A DNA stretch of 15,561 nucleotides, taken from an uncultured Cryomorphaceae bacterium. Lineage in GTDB: Bacteria > Bacteroidota > Bacteroidia > Flavobacteriales > Schleiferiaceae. The stretch lies in NCBI GenBank assembly GCA_937900215.1, contig CALCFH010000167.1, forward strand, positions 1 through 15,561. The letters are read 5' to 3'. Below the pieces are notes generated by a model, which saw only the letters and a list, made by a program, of their open reading frames with translations, had not been told where the DNA came from and did not search any database. The position numbers and the translations under genes are program-made. Positions within the stretch are counted from its first letter, which is position 1. Each line of letters begins with the position of its first letter. Below are positions 15,193 to 15,561 of this stretch, one piece after another.

Positions 15193-15200
15193 TACTTTTG
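15193..15200 (+). promoter_or_regulatory. Putative -7 element of the last gene
   Basis: TACTTTTG matches the -7 consensus TAnnTTTG exactly. It ends four bases before the ATG at 15205, the same spacing as before ftsX, so the transcript would begin at about the start codon. No TTG is present at the usual -33 position. Confidence 0.45.
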
Positions 15201-15204
15201 GCAG

Positions 15205-15561
15205 ATGGAAGAACCTCTTTTGAATTATTCGCCTACCATGCTAGAAGTGCGAGCTTGGTTTAAGCATTTGGATACACAAGAAAAACTAGATATGCTTCTC
15301 AATTGGGGTGAAGAACAACCTCATCTCTATGGTTTTATCATCAATCTGGCCGACGATTTTACCGATGAAGAACACGAAGCCTTGAGTTTTCTTCCGCTTG
15401 TCTTAACCGAAGTTTTTAGAAAAACCGGACTTAAAATTCAAAATATCGACTCTAAGATTCTAGAGGATGCTATAAAAATGCATTCAAAAGGCATAGACCC
15501 AGAAGCGAGTACTCTTATGCAAAGAGAGTTGGTTAAGGCATGGGAAGAGCTTGCTGGAGTA
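15205..15561 (+). CDS. Hypothetical protein, 3' end cut by window edge
   Basis: From the ATG at 15205 the frame is open for 119 codons to the end of the window. I recognise no family. The visible part is acidic and probably mostly alpha-helical and cytoplasmic: no signal peptide, no transmembrane segment, and amphipathic stretches such as LEVRAWFKHLDTQEKLDMLL, DDFTDEEHEALSFLPLVL and DSKILEDAIKMH. Codon use resembles the neighbouring genes, and a consensus -7 box directly upstream supports the start. It faces away from the marR-permease unit. Confidence 0.75.
   Translation, partial: MEEPLLNYSPTMLEVRAWFKHLDTQEKLDMLLNWGEEQPHLYGFIINLADDFTDEEHEALSFLPLVLTEVFRKTGLKIQNIDSKILEDAIKMHSKGIDPEASTLMQRELVKAWEELAGV

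Larger units (their letters stand above)
14874..15204. other. Intergenic region between marR and last gene, 331 nt
   Basis: Holds the marR promoter/palindrome (14887-14904), a second inverted repeat CCAAC-8-GTTGG (14970-14987), the orphan terminator (15085-15117) and a -7-like box at 15193-15200. There is no ATG or GTG on the plus strand between 14946 and the terminator, so any transcript ending at the terminator would be non-coding. No tRNA or known RNA family was recognised. Confidence 0.5.

Overview
The window reads as chromosomal DNA of a marine or freshwater-type Bacteroidota, most likely a flavobacterium-like lineage. The evidence is: a LeuRS with the Bacteroidota-style zinc-less insertion; the ftsX / DUF3098 / uppP / truB / queA neighbourhood; a DUF5686 outer-membrane protein with a carboxypeptidase-regulatory-like N-domain; near absence of Shine-Dalgarno sequences; and promoters resembling the Bacteroidota -7 element TAnnTTTG, often here as TAyCTTCGC. 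No rRNA, tRNA, CRISPR, insertion sequence or phage gene was seen. Composition looks even throughout, so this appears to be core or near-core chromosome, not an island.

Layout. 1-2359 (minus) is leuS, cut at its 3' end by the window edge. A short divergent promoter region (2360-2449) separates it from a tightly packed plus-strand operon: ftsX (GTG start), a DUF3098 small membrane protein, uppP and truB. These abut or overlap by 1-4 nt, which suggests translational coupling. The operon joins divisome/peptidoglycan control (FtsX), lipid-carrier recycling (UppP) and tRNA modification (TruB). An unrecognised two-TM protein (5066-5791, minus) converges on truB with a 4-nt overlap. queA (5917-6972) has its own well-formed promoter. 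Next come a DUF5686 outer-membrane barrel protein (start probably 7039) and an MMPL/RND-type transporter (9532-11916), both envelope proteins on the plus strand.

11917-12323 is a 407-nt gap holding only a possible 62-residue basic protein on the minus strand (11928-12116) and a candidate promoter. It is followed by a secreted, two-lobed retropepsin-like protein with altered Asp motifs (12324-13361). Convergent to that, on the minus strand, is a two-gene unit: a MarR-family regulator (14873-14373) followed by an SbtA-like bicarbonate-transporter-family permease (14326-13364). An 18-bp palindrome covers the marR -7 box and is a good candidate for an autoregulatory operator. The gap up to 15204 holds a perfect intrinsic terminator on the plus strand with no plus-strand gene in front of it, so a small RNA is possible. 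The window ends inside an unrecognised plus-strand gene starting at 15205.

The most interesting signals are regulatory. Three genes (ftsX, the DUF5686 gene and the last gene) have a -7-like box only 4-6 nt before the start codon, suggesting leaderless transcripts; in one of them the start codon lies in the loop of a terminator-like hairpin. The MarR-SbtA unit and the orphan terminator are also worth following up. I found no strong case for a wholly new multi-gene system.
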